The notes beneath the pieces are model-generated. The model was not told the origin of the DNA. It saw nothing but the letters and a program-made list of their open reading frames with translations, and did not search any database. From contig DCHO01000041.1 in NCBI GenBank assembly GCA_002315655.1, forward strand, positions 13,099-52,450: DNA of 39,352 bases. The letters are read 5' to 3'. Position numbers and translations under genes: made by a program. Every line of letters begins with the position of its first letter. Within the stretch, counting starts at the first letter, position 1. The stretch comes from Christensenella sp. UBA1750 (GTDB lineage Bacteria > Bacillota > Clostridia > Christensenellales > UBA1750). Shown here piece by piece: positions 22,628-30,360 of the stretch.

Positions 22628-23758
22628 ATGTCTGAAATGGCTATGAAAGCCGCGCAAATACTGCATAAACCGACAGCGCTTAAATACAAGGCCGAAGGGC
22701 GGCTGTGGCAGGGCATCGCCTCGATGGAGCGCACAAAGGCCGGGCGCACCTACATCGTCTTTTATTCCGGCCTGCACACCGAGGAAGCGGGCAATTTTGT
22801 GGTGCTCTCCCGGGGCTTTGAGAACGAGCCGAAGGAAAATTGGGAGGACGCGCTCTATGTGATCGAGCACGAAAACCCGGAAATCCGCTGCTTTGACCCC
22901 TGCCTGTGGATTGACCCCAAGGGGCGGCTGTGGTGCACCTGGACGCAGTCCTTCCACAACTATGACGGGCGCGACGGCGTGTGGGCGATAGTCTGCGATG
23001 ATCCTGACGCGGACGACCCGGTCTTCTCCGCGCCCCGGCGCATCGCCAACGGCCTCATGATGAACAAGCCCATCGTGTGCAAAAACGGCGACTGGCTCTT
23101 CCCTTGTGCACTGTGGACGCTGGACTTCTTTGACCCCGCCGAGGAACACCCCGAATGTGCCCGGGAAATCGGCTCCAACGTCTATGTGACCCGCGACGAA
23201 GGCAAGACCTTTACCTATCTCGGCGGCGCGAACGTGCCCGACCGCGCCTTTGACGAACACATGGTGGTGGAACTCAAGGACGGGCGGCTGTGGATGCTGG
23301 TGCGCACGCAGCTCGGCATCGGCGAAAGCTATTCCTTTGACGGCGGCATCACCTGGACGCCCGGCTGGGACACCGGCATTTCCGGCCCCAACTCCCGCTT
23401 CTTTGTGCGGCGGCTCAAATCCGGCAGAATCCTTTTGGTCAATCACATGAATTTCCGCTACGGCACCAGAGGAAAGCAGGGCTTCACCACGCGCAACAAT
23501 TTAGTGGCACAACTATCCGAGGATGAAGGCCTGTCGTGGAAGGGCTGCCTTGTGCTGGACACCCGGGACGAGATTTCCTATCCCGACGGTAAGCAGGACG
23601 AAAACGGCGTGATCCACATCGTCTACGACCGGGAACGCTACAAGGCGCGGGAGGTGCTGCTGGCGGCCTTTACGGAAAAGGATATTTTGGAAGGCGGCAT
23701 CGTGACCGAAGGCTCTTACCTGCGCAAGGTCGTCTCCATGGCCATGGGCGAAGAATAA
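22628..23758 (+). CDS. Sialidase-fold (BNR/Asp-box) protein E, paralogue of protein A
   Basis: A 376-residue propeller protein with Asp boxes TRDEGKTF, SFDGGITW and SEDEGLSW. It is a close relative of the protein at 1117-2262: FDEHMVVEL, GRLWMLVRT, RRLKSGRILL, EISYPDG and EGSYLRKVV have counterparts in the same order there. There is no signal peptide and no R-I-P motif. GGAGGA precedes the ATG at 22628. Seventeen bases separate it from the radical-SAM gene, and no terminator is visible between them, so its promoter may drive the housekeeping genes too. The same paralogue pair in two distant units suggests related substrates. Confidence 0.8.
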   Translation: MSEMAMKAAQILHKPTALKYKAEGRLWQGIASMERTKAGRTYIVFYSGLHTEEAGNFVVLSRGFENEPKENWEDALYVIEHENPEIRCFDPCLWIDPKGRLWCTWTQSFHNYDGRDGVWAIVCDDPDADDPVFSAPRRIANGLMMNKPIVCKNGDWLFPCALWTLDFFDPAEEHPECAREIGSNVYVTRDEGKTFTYLGGANVPDRAFDEHMVVELKDGRLWMLVRTQLGIGESYSFDGGITWTPGWDTGISGPNSRFFVRRLKSGRILLVNHMNFRYGTRGKQGFTTRNNLVAQLSEDEGLSWKGCLVLDTRDEISYPDGKQDENGVIHIVYDRERYKAREVLLAAFTEKDILEGGIVTEGSYLRKVVSMAMGEE

Positions 23759-23775
23759 TTTCGGAGGACAAAGCA

Positions 23776-25620
23776 TTGCTTTACGACAAAATAGAACCCC
23801 TGCTTCCCAAGGTACAGAAGCCCGCCCGCTACACAGGCGGCGAGGTCAATATGTGCGCAAAAGACCCCGCCTCCATTGCCGTGCGGTTCGCCTTCTGCTT
23901 CCCGGACACCTACGAGATCGGAATGTCGCACCTCGGCATGAAGATTCTCTACCACATTCTCAACAAAAACCCCAATTTCTACTGCGAGCGCGTGTTTGCG
24001 CCGTGGGTGGACATGGAAAAGGAGCTGCGGGAACATGACATTCCGCTCTATTCCCTGGAAACCTTCACCCCGGTCAAGGATTTCGACCTTGTGGGCTTCA
24101 CTCTGCAATATGAGATGAGCTACACCAACATCTTAAATATGCTCGACCTTGCCCACATTCCGCTGACGTGGAAGGAGCGCGACGCGGCAAACGCGCCCTT
24201 TGTGGTGTGCGGCGGCCCCTGCGCCTTCAACCCCGAGCCGCTGCATGAGTTTGTCGATCTGTTCATGGTGGGCGACGGCGAGGAGCAGATTTTAGAGCTG
24301 TGCGAGCACTACAACGCCTGGAAACAACGCGGCGGCACAAGGGAAGAATTTTTGCTGGAAATGGCCAATGTGAACGGCAACTATGTGCCGCGCTTTTACG
24401 AATCCGAGTTTTCGGAGGACGGTAAGTTCTTGGGCACGAAACGTATCCGCGACGATGTACCGGAAGTGGTCAAAAAGCGCGTGATTCCCGACTTGGATTC
24501 CGCCGACTATCCCGACAAGATCATCGTGCCCTTCACCGAGATCATCCACGACCGCGTGATGCTGGAAATCGCCCGCGGCTGCACACGCGGCTGCCGCTTC
24601 TGTCAGGCGGGAATGCTCTACCGTCCCCAGCGCGAGCGCAGCCCCGAAAAGCTGCTGGAACTGGCGCGGAAGCTGCTCTCCTCCACAGGCTATGAGGAAA
24701 TGAGCCTCTCCGCCCTCTCTGCCGGCGACTATTCCCACCTGCCGGAACTCGCGAAAAAGCTGGTGGAGGAACACGGCTGCAACCGGGTGGCGGTGTCCCT
24801 GCCCTCTCTGCGCGTGGACTCCGATGTGTCCGATACGCTGGAATCCACCCAGCAGATTCGTAAGACCGGTCTCACCTTCGCCCCCGAGGCGGGCACCCAG
24901 CGGCTGCGGGACGCCATCAACAAGGGCGTGACCGAGGAACAACTCCGTTCCACCGTCCGCGACGCCTTCTCAAAGGGCTGGAGCGGCGTGAAGCTGTACT
25001 TTATGATCGGTCTGCCCACCGAGACCGACGAGGACTTGGACGGCATTCCGGCACTGGCGCAGGCCACGCTGGATGAATATTTCGCCATACCGAAGGAAGT
25101 TCGGCAGAAAGGGCTGCGCGTCACGGTTTCGGCCTCGTCCTTCGTGCCCAAGCCCTTCACGCCCTTCCAGTGGGAACCGCAGAACACCATCGCGGAGCTG
25201 CAGCGCAAGCAGATGTACTTAAAGGACAAGCTCAAAATGCGCTCCGTCATCTTCAACTGGCATGAGCCGCACCTCTCCTTCTTGGAGGCGGCCTTCGCAA
25301 GAGGAGACCGGCGGCTGTCCGCCGTACTGCTGGCGGCCTTCAAGCGCGGCTGCCGCTTTGACGGTTGGAGCGAGACCTTCAATTTCGATAATTGGATGGC
25401 GGCCTTTGCCGACTGCGGCTATACCTGCGACCAGTTCGCCTATCATCGTTATGACCTTAACGACCCGCTGCCGTGGGACATCATCGACTGCGGCGTGACC
25501 AAGGATTTCCTGAAACGCGAATGGCAGAAGGCGCTGGATGCGCAGGTTTCTCCCGACTGCCGGAAGCAGTGCCACAACTGCGGAATGCGTGAGTTTTGCA
25601 AGGGGGTGTGCGGGAAATGA
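23776..25620 (+). CDS. TIGR03960-type radical SAM protein with B12-binding-like N-terminus
   Basis: A 614-residue protein. The N-terminal part (FPDTYEIGMSHLGMKILYH, VCGGPCAFNPEPL, VGDGEE) has the look of the B12-binding half of radical SAM methylthiotransferase-like enzymes. The cluster motif CTRGCRFC (Cys269, 273, 276) binds the 4Fe-4S cluster that cleaves SAM. A Cys-rich C-terminus (CRKQCHNCGMREFC) may hold a second metal. The start is a TTG at 23776 after GGAGGA. It is conserved in clostridia directly before a TIGR03936 protein and RNase G, as here, and a role in RNA or ribosome maturation has been supposed from that linkage only. Exact function unknown. Confidence 0.9.
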   Translation: MLYDKIEPLLPKVQKPARYTGGEVNMCAKDPASIAVRFAFCFPDTYEIGMSHLGMKILYHILNKNPNFYCERVFAPWVDMEKELREHDIPLYSLETFTPVKDFDLVGFTLQYEMSYTNILNMLDLAHIPLTWKERDAANAPFVVCGGPCAFNPEPLHEFVDLFMVGDGEEQILELCEHYNAWKQRGGTREEFLLEMANVNGNYVPRFYESEFSEDGKFLGTKRIRDDVPEVVKKRVIPDLDSADYPDKIIVPFTEIIHDRVMLEIARGCTRGCRFCQAGMLYRPQRERSPEKLLELARKLLSSTGYEEMSLSALSAGDYSHLPELAKKLVEEHGCNRVAVSLPSLRVDSDVSDTLESTQQIRKTGLTFAPEAGTQRLRDAINKGVTEEQLRSTVRDAFSKGWSGVKLYFMIGLPTETDEDLDGIPALAQATLDEYFAIPKEVRQKGLRVTVSASSFVPKPFTPFQWEPQNTIAELQRKQMYLKDKLKMRSVIFNWHEPHLSFLEAAFARGDRRLSAVLLAAFKRGCRFDGWSETFNFDNWMAAFADCGYTCDQFAYHRYDLNDPLPWDIIDCGVTKDFLKREWQKALDAQVSPDCRKQCHNCGMREFCKGVCGK

Positions 25621-26288
25621 GAATGATCGCCGAATTTGAAAAATTGGGGCGCATGAGCTGGTTTTCGCATCTTGATCTGCAAAGCACCATGCAGCGCGCC
25701 CTGCGCCGCGCCAAATTGCCGGTGCGCTACTCGCAGGGCTTCAATCCCCATGTGAACCTCTCCTTCGCCACCGCCCTGTCCGTTGGCTTAAACTCCACCT
25801 GCGAAATCTTGGATGTGGAGATGGAAGCCGAGATTTCCCCCGAGGAATTTGTCGAAAAGCTAAATGCCGCCCTGCCCGAAGGTCTCAAATGCCACAAGGC
25901 CGCGCTGATTGACGACAAAGCCCCCGCTTTAATGGCACTTATGAAGGAAGCGGAATACACCATCAAGGTTAAGGGAATCGACCTGACGGAGAAGGTCGAT
26001 GTTTTGCGCAATTCGGAAGAAATCCTCACCGAAAAACGCACCAAAACCACCACAAAGACCGTCAACATCCGCCCGATGATTCACGACCTTTCCTGTTCCT
26101 TTGACGGCGAAACCTCCACCATCTTAGCGGTGCTGGAAAACACAAACGCCAACTGCTTAAAAGTCGATCTGTTCATGCAGGCGTTGTGCGAGGGCACACC
26201 CTTTTCCTCCGTCCGCACGGGCTTTTACGCAAACGGGCAGAGGGGACGCATCCCGCTCTTTGAGGCAGGCGCAGGAACCCTGAAATGA
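25617..26288 (+). CDS. TIGR03936-family radical-SAM-associated protein (DUF2344)
   Basis: A 223-residue protein, recognised by its N-terminus: FEKLGRMSWFSHLDLQ, RALRRAKLPVRYSQGFNPH and the segment LSFATALSVGLNSTCEILD. The ATG overlaps the stop of the radical SAM gene (ATGA, 25617-25620), and AGGGGG lies just upstream. Its own stop overlaps the RNase G start, so the three genes are translationally coupled. In some bacteria this domain is fused to the radical SAM protein, implying physical partnership. The biochemical role is not established. The final residues LFEAGAGTLK are normal for the family. Confidence 0.9.
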   Translation: MRMIAEFEKLGRMSWFSHLDLQSTMQRALRRAKLPVRYSQGFNPHVNLSFATALSVGLNSTCEILDVEMEAEISPEEFVEKLNAALPEGLKCHKAALIDDKAPALMALMKEAEYTIKVKGIDLTEKVDVLRNSEEILTEKRTKTTTKTVNIRPMIHDLSCSFDGETSTILAVLENTNANCLKVDLFMQALCEGTPFSSVRTGFYANGQRGRIPLFEAGAGTLK

Positions 26289-27763
26289 AAAAGGAAATCA
26301 TCATTGACCGGGAACCGGGACTGACCCGCGCCGCCGTTCTGGAGGACGGGAATCTGGCCGAGTTCTATCAGGAAAAGGAAGGCGCGGAAAAGATTTCCGG
26401 CAACATTTACAAGGGCAGGGTGCAAAATGTCGTCTCCGGCATTCAAGCCGCCTTTGTGGACATCGGCACGGACAAAAACGCCTTTCTGTTCTTGGGGGAC
26501 GCGGAAATGGATGCCCGGGACTTCACCTTCGGCGGACAGGCGGACGAAACAGCAAAAGCCGCGCTTTCCGCAAAAAAGGCCGTCAAGAACAATCAGGAAA
26601 TTCTGGTGCAGGCCACCAAGGAGCCGGACGGCGACAAGGGGGCGCGGGTCTCTGCGCACATCGGGCTGCCGGGACGGTATGTGGTGCTGACCCCGCAGGA
26701 CAACTACATCGGCGTTTCCCGCCGCATCACAAACGATGAGGAGCGCACACGGCTGCGGGGCGAAGCCCTCAAGGCCAAGCCGGAATCTTACGGTCTCATC
26801 CTCCGCACCGCCGCCCAAGGCATGAACGCGGAGGAATTAAAGCCGGACATCGACGCGCTGTGTGCCAAATGGGAAACCGTCGAAAAGGCGGGCAAAACCG
26901 CCAAAGCCCCCGCCTGTGTCTATCAGGACGCAGCCTTGACCGTCCGCGTGGTGCGCGACCTTCTGACCGAGGACACGGAACGTCTTCTGCTCCCCGACCA
27001 TGAGACCTATGAAACCGTGATGGACGCACTCCAAGTGACCGCGCCGGAATTGTGCGGCAGGTGTGAGGAATACACCGGCTCCATGCCCATCTTTGACACC
27101 TTCCGCATCGAGAGCAAGCTGGACAAGGCGTTGCAGCACAAGGTCTGGCTCAAATCCGGCGGGTATCTCTACATCGACCCCACCGAGGCCATGACGGTGA
27201 TCGACGTGAACACCGGCAAGTTCACAGGCAGCCGCGAACTGGAGGAAACCTTAATCAAGATCAACTGCGAGGCCGCCGTGGAAATCGCACGGCAGCTCCG
27301 CCTGCGCGACATCGGCGGCATCATCATCATTGACTTTATCGACATGGAGCAGGAAGAAAGCCGGGAAAAGGTGCTCTCCGCCCTCAAAACCGCCCTTAAA
27401 TCCGACAGAAACCGCACCAACGTGGTGGGCTTCACGGGCTTGGGGCTTGTGGAAATGACCCGCCGCAAGCTGCGCACCAAGCTCTCCGGCACGCTGCAAA
27501 CCCTTTGCCCCGTCTGTGAGGGCACCGGGCGCGTCATTCAGCCGGAATTTACCGCACGCAAAGCCCTTAGGGAGTATCGGCGGCAGAAGGCCTCGGGAAG
27601 CAAAGCCACAATCGAAATCAAGCTCAATCCTGCTGTCATGGCGGCCTTAAAGGAGCTTGCTCCCGACCTTGACGCAAAATGCACCGTCATTTCATCCATG
27701 GGGCCAAACGACTATCACGTTGCCCCCGTCATCGGCAAAACGGCAAAGGAGGAGGAAGCATGA
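26285..27763 (+). CDS. rng: Ribonuclease E/G family endoribonuclease
   Basis: A 492-residue single-strand-specific endoribonuclease that acts in rRNA and mRNA processing. An S1-type domain lies at about 35-130 (GNIYKGRVQNVVSGIQAAFVDIG). The catalytic magnesium residues are Asp307 in VIDVNTGKF and Asp350 in IIIIDFIDM. The zinc-link cysteines are C408 and C411 in CPVCEGTG. The extent matches RNase G rather than the longer RNase E with its scaffold tail. The start overlaps the upstream stop (ATGA). The downstream membrane-protein gene overlaps its stop in turn. Confidence 0.94.
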   Translation: MKKEIIIDREPGLTRAAVLEDGNLAEFYQEKEGAEKISGNIYKGRVQNVVSGIQAAFVDIGTDKNAFLFLGDAEMDARDFTFGGQADETAKAALSAKKAVKNNQEILVQATKEPDGDKGARVSAHIGLPGRYVVLTPQDNYIGVSRRITNDEERTRLRGEALKAKPESYGLILRTAAQGMNAEELKPDIDALCAKWETVEKAGKTAKAPACVYQDAALTVRVVRDLLTEDTERLLLPDHETYETVMDALQVTAPELCGRCEEYTGSMPIFDTFRIESKLDKALQHKVWLKSGGYLYIDPTEAMTVIDVNTGKFTGSRELEETLIKINCEAAVEIARQLRLRDIGGIIIIDFIDMEQEESREKVLSALKTALKSDRNRTNVVGFTGLGLVEMTRRKLRTKLSGTLQTLCPVCEGTGRVIQPEFTARKALREYRRQKASGSKATIEIKLNPAVMAALKELAPDLDAKCTVISSMGPNDYHVAPVIGKTAKEEEA

Positions 27764-28164
27764 GCGGCATTGTCTATCGCATTTTCTACCCCGGCATCGT
27801 AGCCGCCCTGCTCTGCGGGCTGTTTCTCATGCTGACCAAATATTCCTCCCGCAAAATGAAAAACGACAAAAAGAAGGTCGCCAAATACGAGATGGTCTTC
27901 TTTGCCGTGCTGGGACTGCTTGGGCTCGGGCTTTCGGTCTATTACAGCTTAGACCTGATTCTCCGCGATTTTTCCCGCTTCACGGGCAAATGCGTCTTTG
28001 ACGGCTCCGAAAATAAGTCCCTAAATTCCGTGCAGTTCGTCTCCGCCGAAGTCTCCGTCACGCTGGGAGTATCCTCCGAAGACAAACAGGAAATGATCGC
28101 CGGGGAGACCTACACCGTGACCTTCGGCAAGCGCACAAAAATGCTGACAGAATTTGAGAAATAA
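27760..28164 (+). CDS. Small membrane protein of unknown function, coupled to rng
   Basis: A 134-residue protein I do not recognise. Two hydrophobic segments are clear (IFYPGIVAALLCGLFLML near residues 7-24, and MVFFAVLGLLGLGLSVYY at about 45-62), with a basic loop between (SRKMKNDKKK). A beta-rich C-terminal part follows (GKCVFDGSENKSLN, SAEVSVTLGVS, TYTVTFGKRTK), which could form a small OB- or SH3-like domain. The ATG overlaps the rng stop (ATGA) and GGAGGAGGAAG lies just before it, so it is surely translated. Which side of the membrane the C-terminus faces cannot be settled. Confidence 0.8.
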   Translation: MSGIVYRIFYPGIVAALLCGLFLMLTKYSSRKMKNDKKKVAKYEMVFFAVLGLLGLGLSVYYSLDLILRDFSRFTGKCVFDGSENKSLNSVQFVSAEVSVTLGVSSEDKQEMIAGETYTVTFGKRTKMLTEFEK

Positions 28165-28210
28165 GGGAAATATTAACGCAAAAGAAACCATCAAAAACCG
28201 CGTTTTTGCA

Positions 28211-28239
28211 TTGACAAGGACACACAACCCCTGTATAAT
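28211..28239 (+). promoter_or_regulatory. Consensus promoter of the rplU-prp-rpmA operon
   Basis: TTGACA (28211-28216), 17 bases, TATAAT (28234-28239): perfect in both boxes. It sets a leader of about 85 bases before rplU. Confidence 0.9.
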
Positions 28240-28245
28240 AAAAAG

Positions 28246-28330
28246 GCCGCATGAGAAGGGTCGTCAATTATCCGTGTCAAAACGGCTAAACCCGCATCAG
28301 CGAGATTGGGTAGAGGAGGTGCTCCCAGAG
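28246..28330 (+). promoter_or_regulatory. Candidate ribosomal protein L21 leader RNA
   Basis: The 5' leader of rplU holds GGCCG/CGGCT complementary segments (28246 region and about 28283) and an ACCC...GGGT arm pair ending just before GAGGAGGTGC, the ribosome site. Firmicutes rplU messages usually carry an autoregulatory L21 leader at this position. Assignment is by position plus the paired segments; I could not fold it. Confidence 0.5.
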
Positions 28331-28633
28331 ATGTTTGCGATTATCAAGACTGGCGGAAAGCAGTTCAAGGTTCAGAACGGCGATGTGATCTTCGTCGAGA
28401 AGCTGAACGCTGCTATCGGTGAAACCGTTTCTTTCGACGTCCTGATGCTGGAAGACAACGGCGAGGTCAAGATCGGTGCTCCTGTCGTGGAGGACGCTAA
28501 GGTGTCCGGCAAGATTCTTGCTCACGGCAAGGAAAAGAAGATCATGATCTACAAGTACAAGTCCAAGAAGAACTACCATCGTCGTGCAGGTCATCGTCAG
28601 CCTTTCACCAAGGTTGAGATCACCATCGGCTAA
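28331..28633 (+). CDS. rplU: 50S ribosomal protein L21
   Basis: A 100-residue ribosomal protein of the large subunit that binds 23S rRNA. The sequence is canonical: MFAIIKTGGKQFKVQNGD at the start, KVSGKILAHGKEKKI in the middle and the RNA-binding YKSKKNYHRRAGHRQPFT near the end. GAGGAGGTGC lies ten bases before the ATG. It is first in the rplU-prp-rpmA operon under a consensus promoter. An in-frame start further upstream lies before the promoter and is rejected. Confidence 0.98.
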   Translation: MFAIIKTGGKQFKVQNGDVIFVEKLNAAIGETVSFDVLMLEDNGEVKIGAPVVEDAKVSGKILAHGKEKKIMIYKYKSKKNYHRRAGHRQPFTKVEITIG

Positions 28634-28638
28634 GTCCC

Positions 28639-28974
28639 ATGACGACCGTAGAAGTGTTCCACAAGGGTGACTGTATCGTCGGCTTCAAAGCCCACGGCCA
28701 TTCGGGCTATGGCGAGGAAGGCGAAGATATTGTATGTGCGGCGGTTTCCGCCATCACCCAGACTGCCCTGTTGGGACTTCAAAAGTACGACCCCACCACT
28801 CAAAGCCGCATTGCGGAGGGCGATGAGCCACTGCTTGAAGTGAAGCTCAAAAACCCAAGCCATGACAGCGAAGTGATTCTGCGCACCATGGTCTGCGGCC
28901 TTGAAGACATTTTAGCGGGCGTTCCGCAATTCGTCCGCGTACTCCATATCAGAACGGAGATGAATACGAAATGA
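28639..28974 (+). CDS. prp: Ribosomal-processing cysteine protease Prp
   Basis: A 111-residue protease that removes the N-terminal extension of L27 in Firmicutes. The catalytic pair is His21 in AHGHSGYGEEGEDIV and Cys33 in VCAAVSA, spaced as in the family. The gene starts five bases after the rplU stop and ends overlapping the rpmA start (ATGA). Its substrate L27, encoded next, has the matching cleavage motif. Formerly known as YsxB/DUF464. Confidence 0.96.
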   Translation: MTTVEVFHKGDCIVGFKAHGHSGYGEEGEDIVCAAVSAITQTALLGLQKYDPTTQSRIAEGDEPLLEVKLKNPSHDSEVILRTMVCGLEDILAGVPQFVRVLHIRTEMNTK

Positions 28975-29261
28975 TGAACCTTCAGTTGTTCGCTCATAAG
29001 AAGGGAATGGGCTCCACCCGTAACGGTCGTGACTCCGAAGCCAAGCGCTTAGGACCCAAGCGTGCGGATGGTCAGTTTGTTCTGGCCGGCAACATCCTCG
29101 TTCGTCAGCGTGGCACTAAGATCCACCCCGGCACGAACGTAGGCATCGGCAAGGACGATACCCTGTTTGCTACCGCCAACGGCGTTGTGCGCTTCGAGCG
29201 CCTCGGCCGCGATTCCAAGCAGGTCAGCGTGTACCCCAAGGAAGAGGTCGCCGCTGAATAA
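28971..29261 (+). CDS. rpmA: 50S ribosomal protein L27 with cleavable N-terminal extension
   Basis: A 96-residue large-subunit protein whose N-terminus reaches the peptidyl-transferase centre. It begins MMNLQLFAHKKGMGSTRNGR. In Firmicutes Prp cuts after the FA of an LQxFA motif, here predicted between Ala8 and His9. The rest is canonical (GSTRNGRDSEAKRLG, RQRGTKIHPG). Either of two adjacent ATG codons (28971 or 28974) could start it; 28971 overlaps the prp stop and favours coupling. A terminator follows, so obgE is not co-transcribed here as it is in many relatives. Confidence 0.97.
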   Translation: MMNLQLFAHKKGMGSTRNGRDSEAKRLGPKRADGQFVLAGNILVRQRGTKIHPGTNVGIGKDDTLFATANGVVRFERLGRDSKQVSVYPKEEVAAE

Positions 29262-29277
29262 TTCCTAATGTGAAGTA

Positions 29278-29320
29278 AACCACCTGTCCGATTCCGGGCG
29301 GGTGGTTATTTCTTTCCTTT
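29278..29320 (+). terminator. Rho-independent terminator of the rplU operon
   Basis: AACCACCTGTCCG (29278-29290) pairs with CGGGCGGGTGGTT (29295-29307) through two G-U pairs and a four-base loop, followed by a T-rich tail (ATTTCTTTCCTTT). Confidence 0.88.
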
Positions 29321-29334
29321 CAAGGAGCATTCCC

Positions 29335-30153
29335 ATGCTGCAATTTGAACACGCAAAAGTGAACTTGGAGCACACCCTTTTCTGCGGGCAGACCTTCCGC
29401 TGGAAAAGGGGCGAAAATGGTCTCTATTTCGGCAACGTGGAAGGCAAAGCCGTCGCCGCAGAAACGCAGGACAATGCACTCCTTCTCCACGGTGCTGAAG
29501 TATCCGACCGCGCTTTCTGGGCGCGCTACTTCGACCTTGGCCGTAACTACGCTTCCCTGCTCTGCGCCACAGATGAACACCTGTCCTACGCGCTCGCCCT
29601 CTACCCCGGGCTGAAAGTCCTGCGCCAGCCCTTTTTCGAGACCCTGTGCAGCTTCATTCTATCATCCAACAACAACATCAAGCGCATCACGGGTCTGGTC
29701 GACCGCTTTTCCGCCATCGGGGAAGAAGACGAAAACGGTCTCCACGCCTTTCCCACGCCGCAGCAGGTGGTGGACGCGGGCGAAGACCGGCTCCGCTCCA
29801 TCGGCGCAGGCTATCGTGCGGATTATCTGTGGCAGGCCGCCCTGCGCATGGCGGACGGCTTCGACTACGCCTCTCTCTCCGCCCTCCCCTACGAACAGGC
29901 CGCCGAAGCCTTGCGCATTTTCAGGGGCGTGGGTGAAAAGGTGGCGGACTGTGTGCTGCTCTTTGCCTGCAACCAGAACCGGGCTTTTCCCGTGGACACC
30001 TGGATGGAGAAGATATTAACCCAATGGTACGGCTTTTCCGGCAGCAGAAGCGCCCTCAAACAGCAGGCCATCGCCCATTTCGGAGACTGCTCCGGCATCG
30101 CCCAGCAGTTTCTGTTCCTCTACGCCATCTCAAAAAAGGCGGAATTCCGTTGA
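29335..30153 (+). CDS. 8-oxoguanine DNA glycosylase (OGG1-like, HhH-GPD)
   Basis: A 272-residue DNA repair enzyme that removes oxidised guanine. The N-terminal FCGQTFRW block is typical of OGG1 relatives. The helix-hairpin-helix is FRGVGEKVADC with catalytic Lys202, followed by Asp221 in PVDTWM, the GPD aspartate. With both residues present it should be a bifunctional glycosylase/lyase. AAGGAG lies before the ATG at 29335; an earlier in-frame start falls inside the terminator stem and is rejected. Its promoter is not obvious; it may depend on read-through from the ribosomal operon. Confidence 0.92.
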   Translation: MLQFEHAKVNLEHTLFCGQTFRWKRGENGLYFGNVEGKAVAAETQDNALLLHGAEVSDRAFWARYFDLGRNYASLLCATDEHLSYALALYPGLKVLRQPFFETLCSFILSSNNNIKRITGLVDRFSAIGEEDENGLHAFPTPQQVVDAGEDRLRSIGAGYRADYLWQAALRMADGFDYASLSALPYEQAAEALRIFRGVGEKVADCVLLFACNQNRAFPVDTWMEKILTQWYGFSGSRSALKQQAIAHFGDCSGIAQQFLFLYAISKKAEFR

Positions 30154-30299
30154 ACGAGTGCAGTATTCTTCTCTTCCCGGATTTTTTCCGCTTATTCCTC
30201 CCTTGAACCCCCACCGCACCACTTGCATCACGGAAATCATATTGGAACGCATCGGTGAAAAGGGGAATCTATCCTTTTATTCAAACACGCTCTGAACGG

Positions 30300-30328
30300 T
30301 TGAAAAACCGGAATTTTTCTGCTAAAAT
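30300..30328 (+). promoter_or_regulatory. Promoter of the LacI-family regulator
   Basis: TTGAAA, 17 bases, TAAAAT (30323-30328), 32 bases before the ATG at 30361. The rest of 30154-30299 shows no gene or clear signal. Confidence 0.65.
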
Positions 30329-30360
30329 AGGGACAACAAAGGCAAAGGCAGGTGCTTTTC

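Noticed and set aside
23759..23775. Terminator between BNR protein E and the radical SAM gene
   Set aside because: Only 17 bases and no stem; the genes appear joined, so I do not split the unit here.
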